Positions 5,950 through 14,484 are shown, counted from the stretch's first letter. The stretch: DNA of 15,931 nucleotides from Sulfurospirillum sp001602955 (GCA_001602955.1 LVAC01000025.1:1-15931), one strand, 5' to 3'. Notes: a model not told the origin generated them from the sequence alone. Numbers and translations: made by a program.

Positions 5950-7107
5950 ATGATAAACACAAAGATGTCTTTACAGTATGCAACGTATGCCTTAATTGCA
6001 ACATTGGGAACTTTTTGGATGAGTGGATGTAGCGGTTCCGAACAGAAAACCGCAACCGCGCAAGCGATGCCTCCTTTGTCCGTCGCAACGTATAAAGTTG
6101 TTGCGAGCGACGTTCCGGTCTCGCTAGAGTATCCTGCCAAAATTAAGAGTATTCAACAAATTAATGTCGTTGCCCGCGTGAGCGGTATTTTGGAGAAAAA
6201 GTATTTTACGGAAGGAAATTTCGTGAAAGCCGGTGAAATGCTTTATCAAATCGATTTTGAGCGTTACGAAGCGTTGATGCAAGAAGCGGCAGCGGACGTA
6301 GGCGTCAAAGAAGCCACGTTAAAACAAGCGACGCGCGATTGGGAACGTATTAAAACCTTATTTGCACAAGACGCCGTTTCTCAAAAAGAACGCGACAGTG
6401 CTTTATCGGCATACGAATCCGCTATCGCTTCACTCAAAGCATCGCAAGCGGCACTTAAAAAAGCGACTATCGATTTTAATTATACGAAAGTCAAAGCGCC
6501 GATTTCGGGCATGACGAGTCTTAATACGCAAGATATCGGAAGTTACGTCGGGTCTAACAGCGATACGATGACCCTGACGACGATCACGCAGATCGATCCT
6601 ATTTATGTCGAGTTTTCGCTTCCCGATATTGAATTGCTCAAAAAGCGATACGTGATGGGAACGGGAAATTGGAACAGCATCGCACAAGCAAAACTTCCCG
6701 TTCGTCTTTTGACGCCGGACGGATCGGCGTATGCAAAAGAGGGAACGCTTGATTTTCTCGATAATTCGGTAGATGCCGAAACCTCGACGATTAAAGCCAG
6801 AGCGACGTTTTCCAATCCGAATCATATTTTGATTCCGGGACTATTCGTACGCGTTAACGTAGGAGGTTTGGTTTACAAAGATGCGATCAGCATTCCTCAA
6901 AAAGCACTTTTACAAGATGCAACGGGTTCTTACGTCTATATCGTCAAAGAGGGCAAAGCGCATAAACTTCCCGTCAAAGCCGGAACGGTACATAACGATA
7001 CGTATATTATCGAAAACGGGTTAAATGCAGGCGACACGGTTATTACGAATAACTTGACCAAATTGCGCCCCGGCACTCCTATTAACGTTGCCGAAACAAA
7101 GGAATAA
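5950..7107 (+). CDS. RND efflux periplasmic adaptor (membrane fusion) lipoprotein
   Basis: The 385-residue AcrA/MexA/CmeA-type adaptor links the inner-membrane pump to the outer-membrane channel. A lipoprotein signal peptide ends in WMSGC, giving lipidated C27. The split lipoyl domain is visible as VVARVSGILEKKYFTEGNFVKAGEML (about 73-98) and VKAPISGMTSLNTQDIG (about 181-197). Between them is an alpha-helical hairpin (about 103-172) carrying the RLS channel-contact motif, with R133, L137 and S144 spaced as in TolC-binding adaptors. A beta-barrel domain (about 206-300) and membrane-proximal domain (to 385) complete the fold. Length is normal. GGAG lies 8 nt upstream of the ATG. The pump gene starts 3 bp after the stop, so the operon is tight. 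Exported compounds cannot be told from sequence. Confidence 0.95.
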   Translation: MINTKMSLQYATYALIATLGTFWMSGCSGSEQKTATAQAMPPLSVATYKVVASDVPVSLEYPAKIKSIQQINVVARVSGILEKKYFTEGNFVKAGEMLYQIDFERYEALMQEAAADVGVKEATLKQATRDWERIKTLFAQDAVSQKERDSALSAYESAIASLKASQAALKKATIDFNYTKVKAPISGMTSLNTQDIGSYVGSNSDTMTLTTITQIDPIYVEFSLPDIELLKKRYVMGTGNWNSIAQAKLPVRLLTPDGSAYAKEGTLDFLDNSVDAETSTIKARATFSNPNHILIPGLFVRVNVGGLVYKDAISIPQKALLQDATGSYVYIVKEGKAHKLPVKAGTVHNDTYIIENGLNAGDTVITNNLTKLRPGTPINVAETKE

Positions 7108-7110
7108 GGT

Positions 7111-10100
7111 ATGTTTTCCAAATTTTTTATCAACAGACCTATTTTCGCAACCGTTCTTTCGATTGTTGTGATTATTGCGGGTTTGATGGGTATTAAAGGT
7201 CTTCCGATCGAAGAATACCCTGAAGTGACGCCGCCGCAAGTAAGCGTCAGTGCAACCTATGTCGGAGCAAGTGCCGAAACGATTGCGAAGACGGTTGCCG
7301 CACCGATCGAGCAACAAATCAACGGTGTCGAAGATATGATTTACATGTCCTCAACCGCTTCGTCCAACGGATCGCTAACGATCAATGTCTATTTTAAAAT
7401 CGGAACCGATCCGGATATGGCGACAATCAACGTTAACAACCGTGTTCAAGCAGCGTTGAGCAGTCTTCCGAGCGAAGTGCAGGCTCAAGGCGTTACGGTA
7501 CGTAAAAAGTCTTCGACGATTTTGAAAGTTATCTCGATTATTTCGCCGAACAACAGTTACGATCGTATTTACATGGCCAATTATGCACTCGTGAACGTCA
7601 TCGACGAATTGAAGAGGATCCCCGGCGTGGGTGATGCTTCATTGTTCGGAAATCAAGACTATTCGATGCGTATTTGGATGCAACCGGATCAATTGGCCAA
7701 ATACAATTTAACGCCTACGGAAGTTATCAACGCAATTTCCGAGCAAAATTCACAATTCGCAAGCGGAAAATTTAACCAGTCTCCGTCTCAGACCTCTCAA
7801 GCCTATACCTATACGGTTACGACACAAGGGCGTTTTGACAAGGTAGAAGAGTTTGAAAATATCATTTTAAAATCCAATAAAGACGGATCAAGCCTTCGCC
7901 TCAAAGACGTTGCGCGTATTGAACTCGGTGCCGAATCGTATGACGTTACCGCGATGTTAAACGGTCAGACGATGGTACCGATCGGTATTTATTTGCAATC
8001 GGGTGCGAATGCGTTAGCGACGTCTCAAAAAGTCGATGCCGCAATGGAGAAGATTTCTAAAGCATTTCCCGAAAATATCGAGTATCGTATTCCCTACGAT
8101 ACGACGACGTTTATCCAAGTTTCCGTCAAAGAAGTCATTAAAACGTTGATAGAAGCTCTTTTATTGGTTGTCGTCATTGTGTATCTTTTCTTGCAAAATA
8201 TGCGCGCGACGATCATTCCGGTATTGGCGATTCCCGTTTCCATCATCGGTTCGTTTGCCGGTATGTATGCGCTCGGTTTTTCGATCAATCTTTTGACGCT
8301 TTTCGGCTTGGTTCTTGCGATCGGTATTGTCGTCGACGACGCGATCATCGTTATTGAAAACGTCGAAAGAATTCTACATTCGCGTGAGGATATTAGCGTT
8401 AAAGACGCAACGATCGAGGCGATGAAAGAAGTAACGGGTCCAGTTATTGCGATTGTTTTGGTTTTGTGCGCCGTCTTCATTCCCGTATCGTTTATGGGCG
8501 GTTTTACCGGAGCGATGTATCAGCAATTTGCGATTACGATCGTTATTTCCGTTATTATTTCCGGTATGGTTGCCTTAACGCTTACCCCTGCGTTGTGTGC
8601 GATTTTTCTTAAGAAAAAAGAGCCGCAACCTTTTTGGTTCGTGAAAAAATTTAATCAATTTTTTGATCTTTCGACTGACTGGTTTACTCAAGGTGTCGGA
8701 TTGGTCGTAAAACACGGTTTTATCAGTATTATGTTGTTTTTTGGACTCATGGGACTCACGTACGGGCTTTTTCAAAAAGTACCCTCTAGCCTCGTTCCTT
8801 TGGAAGATAAAGGCTTTTTGATCGCTTCGGCGTCTTTACCTCCCGCATCGTCGCTTCCTCGTACGCAAGAAGTCGGTGGCAATATGAGTAAAATTATGAA
8901 CTCCGTGAACGACATTCGTTATAGCATCGTGATCTCCGGTTTTGATATTATCAGCGGTGCGGTAAAAACCAATGCGTTAACCTCTTTTATCGACTTGAAG
9001 GACTGGAGTGAACGTAAAAGTCCAAACCAAAACTCTCAAGCATTGAGCGGTTCGTTAACCGGAGCGTTTTTTCAAATTCCCGAAGCGACGATCTTTGCCT
9101 TGAACCCTCCGCCGATTATGGGGCTTAGTATCTCGGGCGGCTTTGAGATGTATTTACAAGATCGTACCGGCGGTTCATTGGATTCGCTAGGGGAGATTGT
9201 CAACCAAATCGTCGCAAAAGCGCGTCAAAGACCGGAATTGACAATGGTGCGTAGTACGTTTGATACGACGGTACCTCAGTATAAAATTACGCTTGATCGC
9301 GAAAAAGCCAAGGCACTAGGCGTTTCGATTAAAGATGTTTTTAAAACACTTCAATCGACATTCGGCTCGTACTATGTTAACGACTTTAACTTGTTCGGTC
9401 GTACGTATCAGGTCAACGTTCAATCGGAAGTCAATTACCGAGAAAAACCGGAAGATTTAAAATACGTTTTTGTGAAATCTAGCTCGGGAAAATTAATCCC
9501 TATTAGTGCGTTGGTAAGTTTTGATCGTATTATCGGACCGGACGTCGTGGACCGTTTCAATATCTTTGCCGCGGCTAAAATCGTCGGCGAACCCAAACCG
9601 GGATACACTTCCGGCGATGCGATTAAAGCAATCGAAGAAGTCGTAAATGAAGTTGCACCGCAAGGTTACGCAACCGCATGGGCGGGAACGTCGTATCAGG
9701 AAAAAGAGATGGAAGGAAGCGGTTCGCAAGCCTTTTTATTCGGTATCGTCTTTATCTTCTTGATTTTGGCGGCGCAGTACGAGCGATGGTTGATGCCTCT
9801 AGCCGTTGTTACCGCCGTTCCGTTTGCGGTATTCGGTGCGATTGCGGCGGTTTATTTGCGAGGGCTCAGTAACGACATTTATTTCCAAATCGGTCTATTG
9901 GTACTGATCGGACTTTCGGCAAAAAATGCGATCTTGATCGTTGAGTTTGCGATGCAAGCACAAGAAAAAGGCAAATCGATCTTAGATGCGACGCTTGAGG
10001 CGGCACGTCTTCGTTTCCGTCCGATCGTCATGACGTCTTTAGCCTTTACGATCGGTGTTTTACCGCTTGCCATTAGCTCAGGTGCAGGTGCGGGAAGTCG

Positions 10101-10239
10101 TCACGCAATCGGTACGGGCGTTATCGGCGGTATGATTGCGGCAACGACGATTGCGATTTTCTTTGTACCGCTTTTTTACAATTGGTTGGCAAAATTGAAC
10201 GAAAAATTTATGAAAAAAGGAGAGAGCCATGACGCGTAA
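7111..10239 (+). CDS. RND multidrug efflux pump, inner-membrane transporter (AcrB/CmeB/MexB type)
   Basis: A full-length hydrophobe/amphiphile-efflux permease of 1042 residues, which uses the proton gradient to expel drugs, bile-like detergents or solvents from the periplasm and outer membrane leaflet. The N-terminus MFSKFFINRPIFATVLSI is the classic first membrane helix. Large periplasmic loops lie at about 30-335 and 560-870, the second preceded by residues starting KVPSSLVPLEDKGF. Twelve membrane helices are arranged in two repeats. The proton-relay residues are present: D409 and D410 in helix 4 (GIVVDDAIIVIENVER), K938 in helix 10 (LSAKNAILIVEFA) and R969 (RLRFRPIVMTSLAF), equivalent to AcrB D407, D408, K940 and R971. 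AAGGA overlapping the adaptor stop serves as ribosome-binding site. The last 11 nt overlap the outer-membrane gene, consistent with coupling. It resembles C. jejuni CmeB in length and start but is clearly divergent. Confidence 0.97.
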   Translation: MFSKFFINRPIFATVLSIVVIIAGLMGIKGLPIEEYPEVTPPQVSVSATYVGASAETIAKTVAAPIEQQINGVEDMIYMSSTASSNGSLTINVYFKIGTDPDMATINVNNRVQAALSSLPSEVQAQGVTVRKKSSTILKVISIISPNNSYDRIYMANYALVNVIDELKRIPGVGDASLFGNQDYSMRIWMQPDQLAKYNLTPTEVINAISEQNSQFASGKFNQSPSQTSQAYTYTVTTQGRFDKVEEFENIILKSNKDGSSLRLKDVARIELGAESYDVTAMLNGQTMVPIGIYLQSGANALATSQKVDAAMEKISKAFPENIEYRIPYDTTTFIQVSVKEVIKTLIEALLLVVVIVYLFLQNMRATIIPVLAIPVSIIGSFAGMYALGFSINLLTLFGLVLAIGIVVDDAIIVIENVERILHSREDISVKDATIEAMKEVTGPVIAIVLVLCAVFIPVSFMGGFTGAMYQQFAITIVISVIISGMVALTLTPALCAIFLKKKEPQPFWFVKKFNQFFDLSTDWFTQGVGLVVKHGFISIMLFFGLMGLTYGLFQKVPSSLVPLEDKGFLIASASLPPASSLPRTQEVGGNMSKIMNSVNDIRYSIVISGFDIISGAVKTNALTSFIDLKDWSERKSPNQNSQALSGSLTGAFFQIPEATIFALNPPPIMGLSISGGFEMYLQDRTGGSLDSLGEIVNQIVAKARQRPELTMVRSTFDTTVPQYKITLDREKAKALGVSIKDVFKTLQSTFGSYYVNDFNLFGRTYQVNVQSEVNYREKPEDLKYVFVKSSSGKLIPISALVSFDRIIGPDVVDRFNIFAAAKIVGEPKPGYTSGDAIKAIEEVVNEVAPQGYATAWAGTSYQEKEMEGSGSQAFLFGIVFIFLILAAQYERWLMPLAVVTAVPFAVFGAIAAVYLRGLSNDIYFQIGLLVLIGLSAKNAILIVEFAMQAQEKGKSILDATLEAARLRFRPIVMTSLAFTIGVLPLAISSGAGAGSRHAIGTGVIGGMIAATTIAIFFVPLFYNWLAKLNEKFMKKGESHDA

Positions 10240-11653
10240 TACTTATATCGCCGCACTGGCGGTCATTATGATGAGCGGATGTTCGCTCTCTCCGGACTTG
10301 AAAGTCCCCGAACAAGCTATGCCCGATGCTTACCGTAGCGATAGCGTGCAAGCGGTATCCTCCTTTGACGCTTCATGGTGGAACAACTACCGTGACGAGA
10401 AGCTTTCTGCGTTAATCGAGGAGGCGTTGAAAAATAATTACGACCTCCAAAGCGCGATGGCAAATATCTCTTTAGCGCGCGCTTCGTTGTCGCTTAGCAC
10501 GTCCGATCGTTATCCAAGCGTCGATATCGAGGGTTCAGGCAAGCGTACTCGAACGAGTTCCGATACGTTTAGTTCCAAAGCGCATAATACTTACAACGAT
10601 TTTTCGTTGAGTGCCGTACTCAGTTACGAAGTGGATCTTTGGGGTAAATACAAAGAAGCCGAAGCTTCCGCACGAGCAACTTTATTAGCGACGTATGCGG
10701 CAAAAGAGACGGTTAAAATCGCATTGGCGGCTAGCGTTGCCGATAGCTATTTTACGCTTTTAAGTTTATACGAGCAGTACGATATCGTCAAAGAGACGAT
10801 TCAAACCAGAGAAGAGAGTCTCAAACGTTACCAAGCGCAATACGTTGCGGGTGCGATTACCAAAGCAACGCTTTTACAAGAACAAGCTTCGCTTGATAGC
10901 GCGCGCATTAACCAAGACGCCCTAGCGCAATCGATTGCGTTACAACAAAGTGCTTTGGCCGTATTGGTCGGGAAATCGCCTCGTGCCATTGCCGAGTTTG
11001 CACACGAAACGTTGAATCGTAAATTGCCGAACGATATCGTCGTCCCCGCCGATTTACCTTCATCGCTTTTGCAAAAGCGTCCCGATATTCTTCAAGCCGA
11101 AGAGCAACTCAAAGCCGCCAATGCCAACATCGGCGTAGCTAGAGCAGCGTATTTTCCGAGCATTAGCCTCTCCGGTGCGCTTGGCTTTGAAAGCACGCAG
11201 CTTTCCAACCTTTTCCAATCGCAATCGGCGATGCACAGTTTCGGCGGCAGTTTAGCGACACCGCTTTTTAACATGGGGAAAACTTCCGCCAATGTGGAAA
11301 GTGCTAAAGCAAACAAAGAGCTAGCCGAGATCAATTATGCTAAAACGGTGCAACAAGCGTTTCAAGATACGTATGATGCGTTAAATTCACGCCATACGTT
11401 GACGCAACAGTTAGAGCATCAAAAGGCGTATTTGGACAGCGTTTCGCAAGTGTATGTTCTTACGAAGCGACAATACGAGCAAGGATACAGCGACTATTTG
11501 AGTTTGCTGGATGCTAAACGAAACTATCTTGCGGCGCAATTAAGTTTGGTGCAAACCAAACAATCGTTGATTAGTTCCGGCATTTCACTCTATAAAGCCT
11601 TAGGCGGCGGCTTCGATAAACAAGCCTTTGAAAAAGAGACTTCGGAGTTATAA
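10229..11653 (+). CDS. RND efflux outer-membrane channel lipoprotein (OprM/NodT/CmeC type)
   Basis: The 474-residue outer-membrane factor completes the tripartite pump. A lipoprotein signal peptide ends MSGC with lipidation at C18, followed by the family opening SLSPDLKVPE. The mature protein shows WWNNYRDEKLSALIEEALKNNYDLQSAMANI (about 51-81) and the internal repeat of the outer-membrane-factor fold, each half with two long coiled-coil helices and beta strands. Typical segments are VDLWGKYKEAEASARA (about 134-149), LLQKRPDILQAEEQLKAANANIGVARAAYFPSISLSG (about 284-320) and, near the end, YEQGYSDYLSLLDAKRNYLAAQLSLVQTKQSL. Trimers would form the channel across the outer membrane and periplasm. 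The ATG overlaps the pump's last 11 nt and has AGGAG 6 nt upstream. The stop is closely followed by a strong hairpin shared with the convergent gene. Confidence 0.95.
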   Translation: MTRNTYIAALAVIMMSGCSLSPDLKVPEQAMPDAYRSDSVQAVSSFDASWWNNYRDEKLSALIEEALKNNYDLQSAMANISLARASLSLSTSDRYPSVDIEGSGKRTRTSSDTFSSKAHNTYNDFSLSAVLSYEVDLWGKYKEAEASARATLLATYAAKETVKIALAASVADSYFTLLSLYEQYDIVKETIQTREESLKRYQAQYVAGAITKATLLQEQASLDSARINQDALAQSIALQQSALAVLVGKSPRAIAEFAHETLNRKLPNDIVVPADLPSSLLQKRPDILQAEEQLKAANANIGVARAAYFPSISLSGALGFESTQLSNLFQSQSAMHSFGGSLATPLFNMGKTSANVESAKANKELAEINYAKTVQQAFQDTYDALNSRHTLTQQLEHQKAYLDSVSQVYVLTKRQYEQGYSDYLSLLDAKRNYLAAQLSLVQTKQSLISSGISLYKALGGGFDKQAFEKETSEL

Positions 11654-11695
11654 AAAAGATGCGTAGACGTTTGGTTTGCCGCCAAGCGTTTACGC
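11652..11695 (-). terminator. Intrinsic terminator of the DUF4130/radical-SAM operon, between convergent genes
   Basis: A long stem pairs 11661-11674 with 11682-11695: 14 bp including two G-U pairs, with a 7-nt loop. Read on the minus strand it is followed by ATC and six Ts (11657-11652). The minus-strand TAA stop (11690-11692) is in the stem. On the plus strand the stem is not followed by a T-run, so it stops efflux-operon transcripts less well, although the structure may still protect that mRNA 3' end. Confidence 0.8.
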
Positions 11696-12421
11696 GTCAA
11701 ATTCGTACATATAGGTACGATATAAAAGCGGAACCCAGCTTTTCTGAAGCTTAGGATTGAACCGCTCTTGCACCGCTGCGGCTTTAAAAAAACTTTTCCA
11801 TAACGCTTTAAATTTCTCCTCTTCGTTTGAAACTGTCGGTGCATCAAATGCGGCAATAGAACGTATTTCTCGCATTTCGTCATTTTTCACAAAGGCTAGG
11901 GAGCGTTTAACATCGTGAATGATAAAAGGAATGTTGCCCAAGCGTTTGCAAAAATGATCTCCCAAAAAAGGAACGATGTTAAACTTCGTCTCAATCTTGG
12001 CATAAAGCGTGCCATCGTTTAACTCTTCAAAGCGGGTAAAACCGTACATCTTATGCACCAAACACAACAACTCTTTTTCAAGTGTTTGGATGTAAAAAAG
12101 GTTGGGGTTGTTGATGTTTTGTAGTTCTTTTTGGTTTTTAAACCCGATGCGAATGTACTCTAAAAGCGCCATTTCATGCTCCCTTGTGTCGCATAAAAAA
12201 ATATTGAAAAGGGTGTGTTGTTGCTCTTTGGTGAAGTGCTTGATGATCGCATCTAAGACTTTGCGCGCTTTGGCTTCATCGCTAAAGACTTCATGAAAGC
12301 GCTCAAACAGAAGTGTTTCAGGGAGTTTTTTGACAATGGCGTTTACATGTAACTTCTCATAATAGACCTCATACACCAAAGACAGAAAACCCTCAAAAGT
12401 ACCATCGTACAGCAAGATCAT
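11690..12421 (-). CDS. DUF4130 / TIGR03915-type probable DNA metabolism protein, radical-SAM partner
   Basis: The 243-residue soluble protein opens with MILLYDGTFEGFLSLVYEVY, the family hallmark. Further features are FEELNDGTLYAKIETKFNIVPFLGDHFCKRL (about 131-161, with the expected conserved DG, D and HF), IIHDVKRSLAF (167-177) and a C-terminal ERFNPKLQKSWVPLLYRTYMYEF (219-241) like the ERxNPxL...P..Y pattern of DUF4130. The family occurs beside the radical-SAM protein encoded upstream and in many bacteria is fused to a uracil-DNA-glycosylase-type domain. That C-terminal domain is absent here. The biochemical role is unknown; DNA modification or repair is inferred from partners. The ATG overlaps the upstream TGA by 1 nt (TGATG); a GTG one codon earlier gives a 4-nt overlap. 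Family members start at MI, so I use ATG. CG dinucleotides are sparse (12 in 12001-12300). Confidence 0.85.
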   Translation of the reverse strand: MILLYDGTFEGFLSLVYEVYYEKLHVNAIVKKLPETLLFERFHEVFSDEAKARKVLDAIIKHFTKEQQHTLFNIFLCDTREHEMALLEYIRIGFKNQKELQNINNPNLFYIQTLEKELLCLVHKMYGFTRFEELNDGTLYAKIETKFNIVPFLGDHFCKRLGNIPFIIHDVKRSLAFVKNDEMREIRSIAAFDAPTVSNEEEKFKALWKSFFKAAAVQERFNPKLQKSWVPLLYRTYMYEFDA

Positions 12422-13653
12422 CACAGCTCTCCTGTATAAATAGACGCATCAAAAAGGCTCGGTTGGATGATGTTCTCTCCTTGATGAATAAGCGCAAGTT
12501 TGATCTTCTCTTCGTAAAGACTGGTACTTCGGTAAAAATCCTTACCCGCAACGATGAAATAGCGCGCCTTTTTGAGCGAGATTTTAAGCTGTGTTAAGTC
12601 CTCAAAACTGAGCTGTTTAAAGCGCCTTGCTTGCAAAATTTTCAATGTCCCTCTAATGCCGATCCCTGGAATGCGGACCAAAACTTCTTTGGGCGCGCGG
12701 TTGACGTCGATGGGAAAAAGGTGCAAATTGGAGAGTGCCCAAAAGGTTTTCGGGTCAAATTGAATATCAAGGTTTTGGTTTTCACTCAAAATCTCATCGT
12801 AGCTAAAGCCGTAAAAGCGCAACAACCAATCTGCCTGATACAGTCTGTGCTCACGAAGTAGTGGCGGTTTGGAAAGCTCTGGAACGGGGAGATATTTGTG
12901 GGTGTTTACCGCAATATACGCGGAGTAATAGACCCGTTTTAGCAACGCTTTTTGGTAAAGCGATGAGGAGAGCTTCAAGATCTCAAAGTCGCTCTCACTT
13001 GTCGCACCGATGATCATCTGTGTGCTCATCGAAATCGGCTTACTACTTCTTTGCAACGTGATGTCGCGCGCATGTTTGAGTGGTGAGAGCAGTGTCTCTT
13101 TGGTTTTATCGGGTGCTAAAAGCGCAAGGCTTTTGGAGCTTGGAAGTTCGATGTTGGAACTCACACGATGCGCCAAAAGGGTCGCTTCCTCGATAAGCTC
13201 TTTAGAAGCTCCGGGGATAAGCTTGACGTGAATGTAGCCGTTAAAGCGGTACTCATGGCGCAAAATACGCAAGGTTTGAAGCAGCAGGCTCATCGTATGG
13301 TCTTCGTTTTTGATGATGCCAGAGCTTAGGAAAAGTCCTTCGATGTAGTTACGTTTGTAAAAGTTGATCGTCAGGTCTGCCAGTTCTCTTGGCGTAAAAG
13401 CAGTGCGAGGAATGTCGTTGCTTACGCGGTTGATGCAGTAGGCACAGTCGTAAATGCAGATATTGGAGAGCAAAACTTTCAAAAGCGAAACACACCTGCC
13501 ATCACTGGTAAAACTGTGGCAAATGCCGCTGTTGTGCGCACAGCCGAGCTCGCCTGTTTTGTAATTGTTCTCACTGCCACTTGAGGAGCATGAGACATCA
13601 TATTTGGCACTGCCTGCTAAGAGGGAGAGTTTATCTTCGGTGGTTAGTTTCAT
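12421..13653 (-). CDS. Putative DNA modification/repair radical SAM protein with helix-hairpin-helix (TIGR03916-like)
   Basis: The 410-residue protein has the radical-SAM iron-sulphur motif CxxxCxxC as CIYDCAYC (C66, C70, C73). Upstream are the family's extra conserved cysteines and motifs AKYDVSCSSSGS (C22), GCAHNSGICHSFTSDGRCVSLLK (C38, C45, C54), then NYIEGLFLSSGI (102-113) in the barrel. Residues 315-342 contain a helix-hairpin-helix, PKEVLVRIPGIGIRGTLKIL, which binds DNA backbone non-specifically in repair enzymes. This domain order defines the radical-SAM family linked to uracil-DNA glycosylase. It presumably cleaves S-adenosylmethionine to generate a 5'-deoxyadenosyl radical; the substrate is unknown, a damaged or modified nucleic acid being the inference. 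The ATG at 13653 lacks a clear Shine-Dalgarno sequence. The gene overlaps its DUF4130 partner by 1 nt. It has fewer CG dinucleotides than its neighbours. Confidence 0.88.
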   Translation of the reverse strand: MKLTTEDKLSLLAGSAKYDVSCSSSGSENNYKTGELGCAHNSGICHSFTSDGRCVSLLKVLLSNICIYDCAYCINRVSNDIPRTAFTPRELADLTINFYKRNYIEGLFLSSGIIKNEDHTMSLLLQTLRILRHEYRFNGYIHVKLIPGASKELIEEATLLAHRVSSNIELPSSKSLALLAPDKTKETLLSPLKHARDITLQRSSKPISMSTQMIIGATSESDFEILKLSSSLYQKALLKRVYYSAYIAVNTHKYLPVPELSKPPLLREHRLYQADWLLRFYGFSYDEILSENQNLDIQFDPKTFWALSNLHLFPIDVNRAPKEVLVRIPGIGIRGTLKILQARRFKQLSFEDLTQLKISLKKARYFIVAGKDFYRSTSLYEEKIKLALIHQGENIIQPSLFDASIYTGEL

Positions 13654-13672
13654 GCACGCATGATAAAACTTT

Positions 13673-13684
13673 TTTACATGTAAA
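13673..13684. repeat. Perfect 12-bp palindrome TTTACATGTAAA upstream of the radical-SAM gene
   Basis: This palindrome is 20 bp before the radical-SAM start codon, in the only intergenic space that could hold that operon's promoter. Its core ACATGTAA recurs in coding sequence elsewhere in the window (545, 1632, 7341 inverted, 12345, 15205, 15248, 15284), so it may be a dispersed genomic word rather than a specific operator. Confidence 0.5.
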
Positions 13685-13730
13685 GGCTAAAATATTTCAA
13701 AATGAAATGAAAAAGAGAGAAGAAGAGAGA

Positions 13731-13760
13731 GCGTCTCTTGGGCGTAATCGCAAGAGACGC
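13731..13760 (-). terminator. Intrinsic terminator downstream of the nitroreductase gene
   Basis: A perfect 10-bp inverted repeat (GCGTCTCTTG at 13731-13740, CAAGAGACGC at 13751-13760) has a 10-nt loop. On the minus strand a long pyrimidine tract follows, with TTTTT near 13711-13715. The stem begins 8 nt after the nitroreductase stop. It separates that gene from the radical-SAM operon, which therefore probably has its own promoter. Confidence 0.7.
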
Positions 13761-13768
13761 GTTGATTG

Positions 13769-14401
13769 TTATTCGATGATCTCGACTATTTCATCGTAAG
13801 GAACGCGAAGGTGTGCGGGTTGCGGGTTGATGCGATACCCCAAAGGTAAGACGATGGCGACTTGGTATTTGCTCGTATCAAGCTCTAATGCTTTTTCAAG
13901 GTTATCTTTTTCAAATCCCTCGATCGGGCAAGAGTCGATACCAAGATACGCCGCCGCGGTCATTATGTTTCCTAGCGCGATGTAGCATTGGCGTGCCGTC
14001 CATGCGTAGACGTTGGTATCAGAGCTGAGCGTCTCTTTGAGGTGGTTGGCATAAAGGTTGATGTAAAAGTCTTTTTTCTCTTGCGGCATGTCGCGTCGTG
14101 AAAAACGTTTCATCGGAATACCGCTTTCGACTTTGACGGCATCAATGGCGGCTAAAATGACGACCAAATGCGAGCATGTCGTAATTTGCGGCTGATCCCA
14201 GCAAAACGGGCGAAGTTTGGCTTTAAGCGACTCGTTTTTGATGACGAGAAATTTCCAAGGCTCCATTCCGAAAGAAGAGGGCGAATTGTGTGCGGCTTCC
14301 ATGATAAAGCGCAGATTTTCATCAGAGATTTTTTTGTTTTCGTCAAAAAGTTTGCACGCATGACGAAAGTCCATAGCTTTTGAAAACTCGTTTTGTAGCA
14401 T
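13769..14401 (-). CDS. NfsB/RdxA-like FMN-dependent nitroreductase
   Basis: The 210-residue oxidoreductase has the nitroreductase fold. FMN-phosphate-binding residues are in RHACKLFD (R13, K17). Family motifs are SPSSFGMEPWKFLVI (40-54), RQCYIALGNIMTAAAYLGIDSCPIEGFE (137-164) and the C-terminal PLGYR (186-190). Such enzymes are homodimers that move electrons from NAD(P)H via FMN to nitroaromatics, quinones or flavins; the physiological substrate is usually unknown. The arrangement and the RHxCKxFD start are like the RdxA/NfsB proteins of Helicobacter and Campylobacter, where such an enzyme activates metronidazole. The start ATG is preceded by AAGGAG at 5 nt spacing. It lies 83 bp downstream of the photolyase gene on the same strand with no strong terminator between. 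A TATAAT at 14434-14429 could drive it alone, but no good -35 is seen. Confidence 0.9.
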   Translation of the reverse strand: MLQNEFSKAMDFRHACKLFDENKKISDENLRFIMEAAHNSPSSFGMEPWKFLVIKNESLKAKLRPFCWDQPQITTCSHLVVILAAIDAVKVESGIPMKRFSRRDMPQEKKDFYINLYANHLKETLSSDTNVYAWTARQCYIALGNIMTAAAYLGIDSCPIEGFEKDNLEKALELDTSKYQVAIVLPLGYRINPQPAHLRVPYDEIVEIIE

Positions 14402-14428
14402 AGTGTCTCCTTATAGTGTGGCGTAAAA

Positions 14429-14434
14429 ATTATA
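14429..14434 (-). promoter_or_regulatory. Possible -10 box of the nitroreductase gene
   Basis: The minus strand reads TATAAT here, 27 nt upstream of the start codon. The hexamer at the expected -35 position (GGGTAA) is poor, so this is tentative; read-through from the photolyase gene is the alternative. Confidence 0.35.
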
Positions 14435-14484
14435 GTCATTAAAAACTTTCATTACCCTTACGATACTTTTGGTATGTAATTCAT

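Noticed and set aside
5664..6140. A 158-codon minus-strand open frame across the end of tetR, the efflux promoter and the adaptor start.
   Set aside because: It is antisense to two clear genes and to the operator, has no ribosome-binding site or recognisable domain, and its sequence reads as a shadow frame.
8094..8480. A 128-codon minus-strand frame within the RND pump gene.
   Set aside because: It is antisense to membrane helices 2-5 of a full-length, intact pump. Its low-complexity Thr/Ile/Ser composition comes from reverse reading of hydrophobic codons.
11700..13660. Possibility that the radical-SAM/DUF4130 block is a mobile element.
   Set aside because: No integrase, transposase, flanking direct repeats or tRNA are visible. 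The low CG content alone is not enough.
14455..14484. Possible terminator after the photolyase gene (ATAC/GTAT repeat).
   Set aside because: The stem is only 4 bp with no following T-tract.
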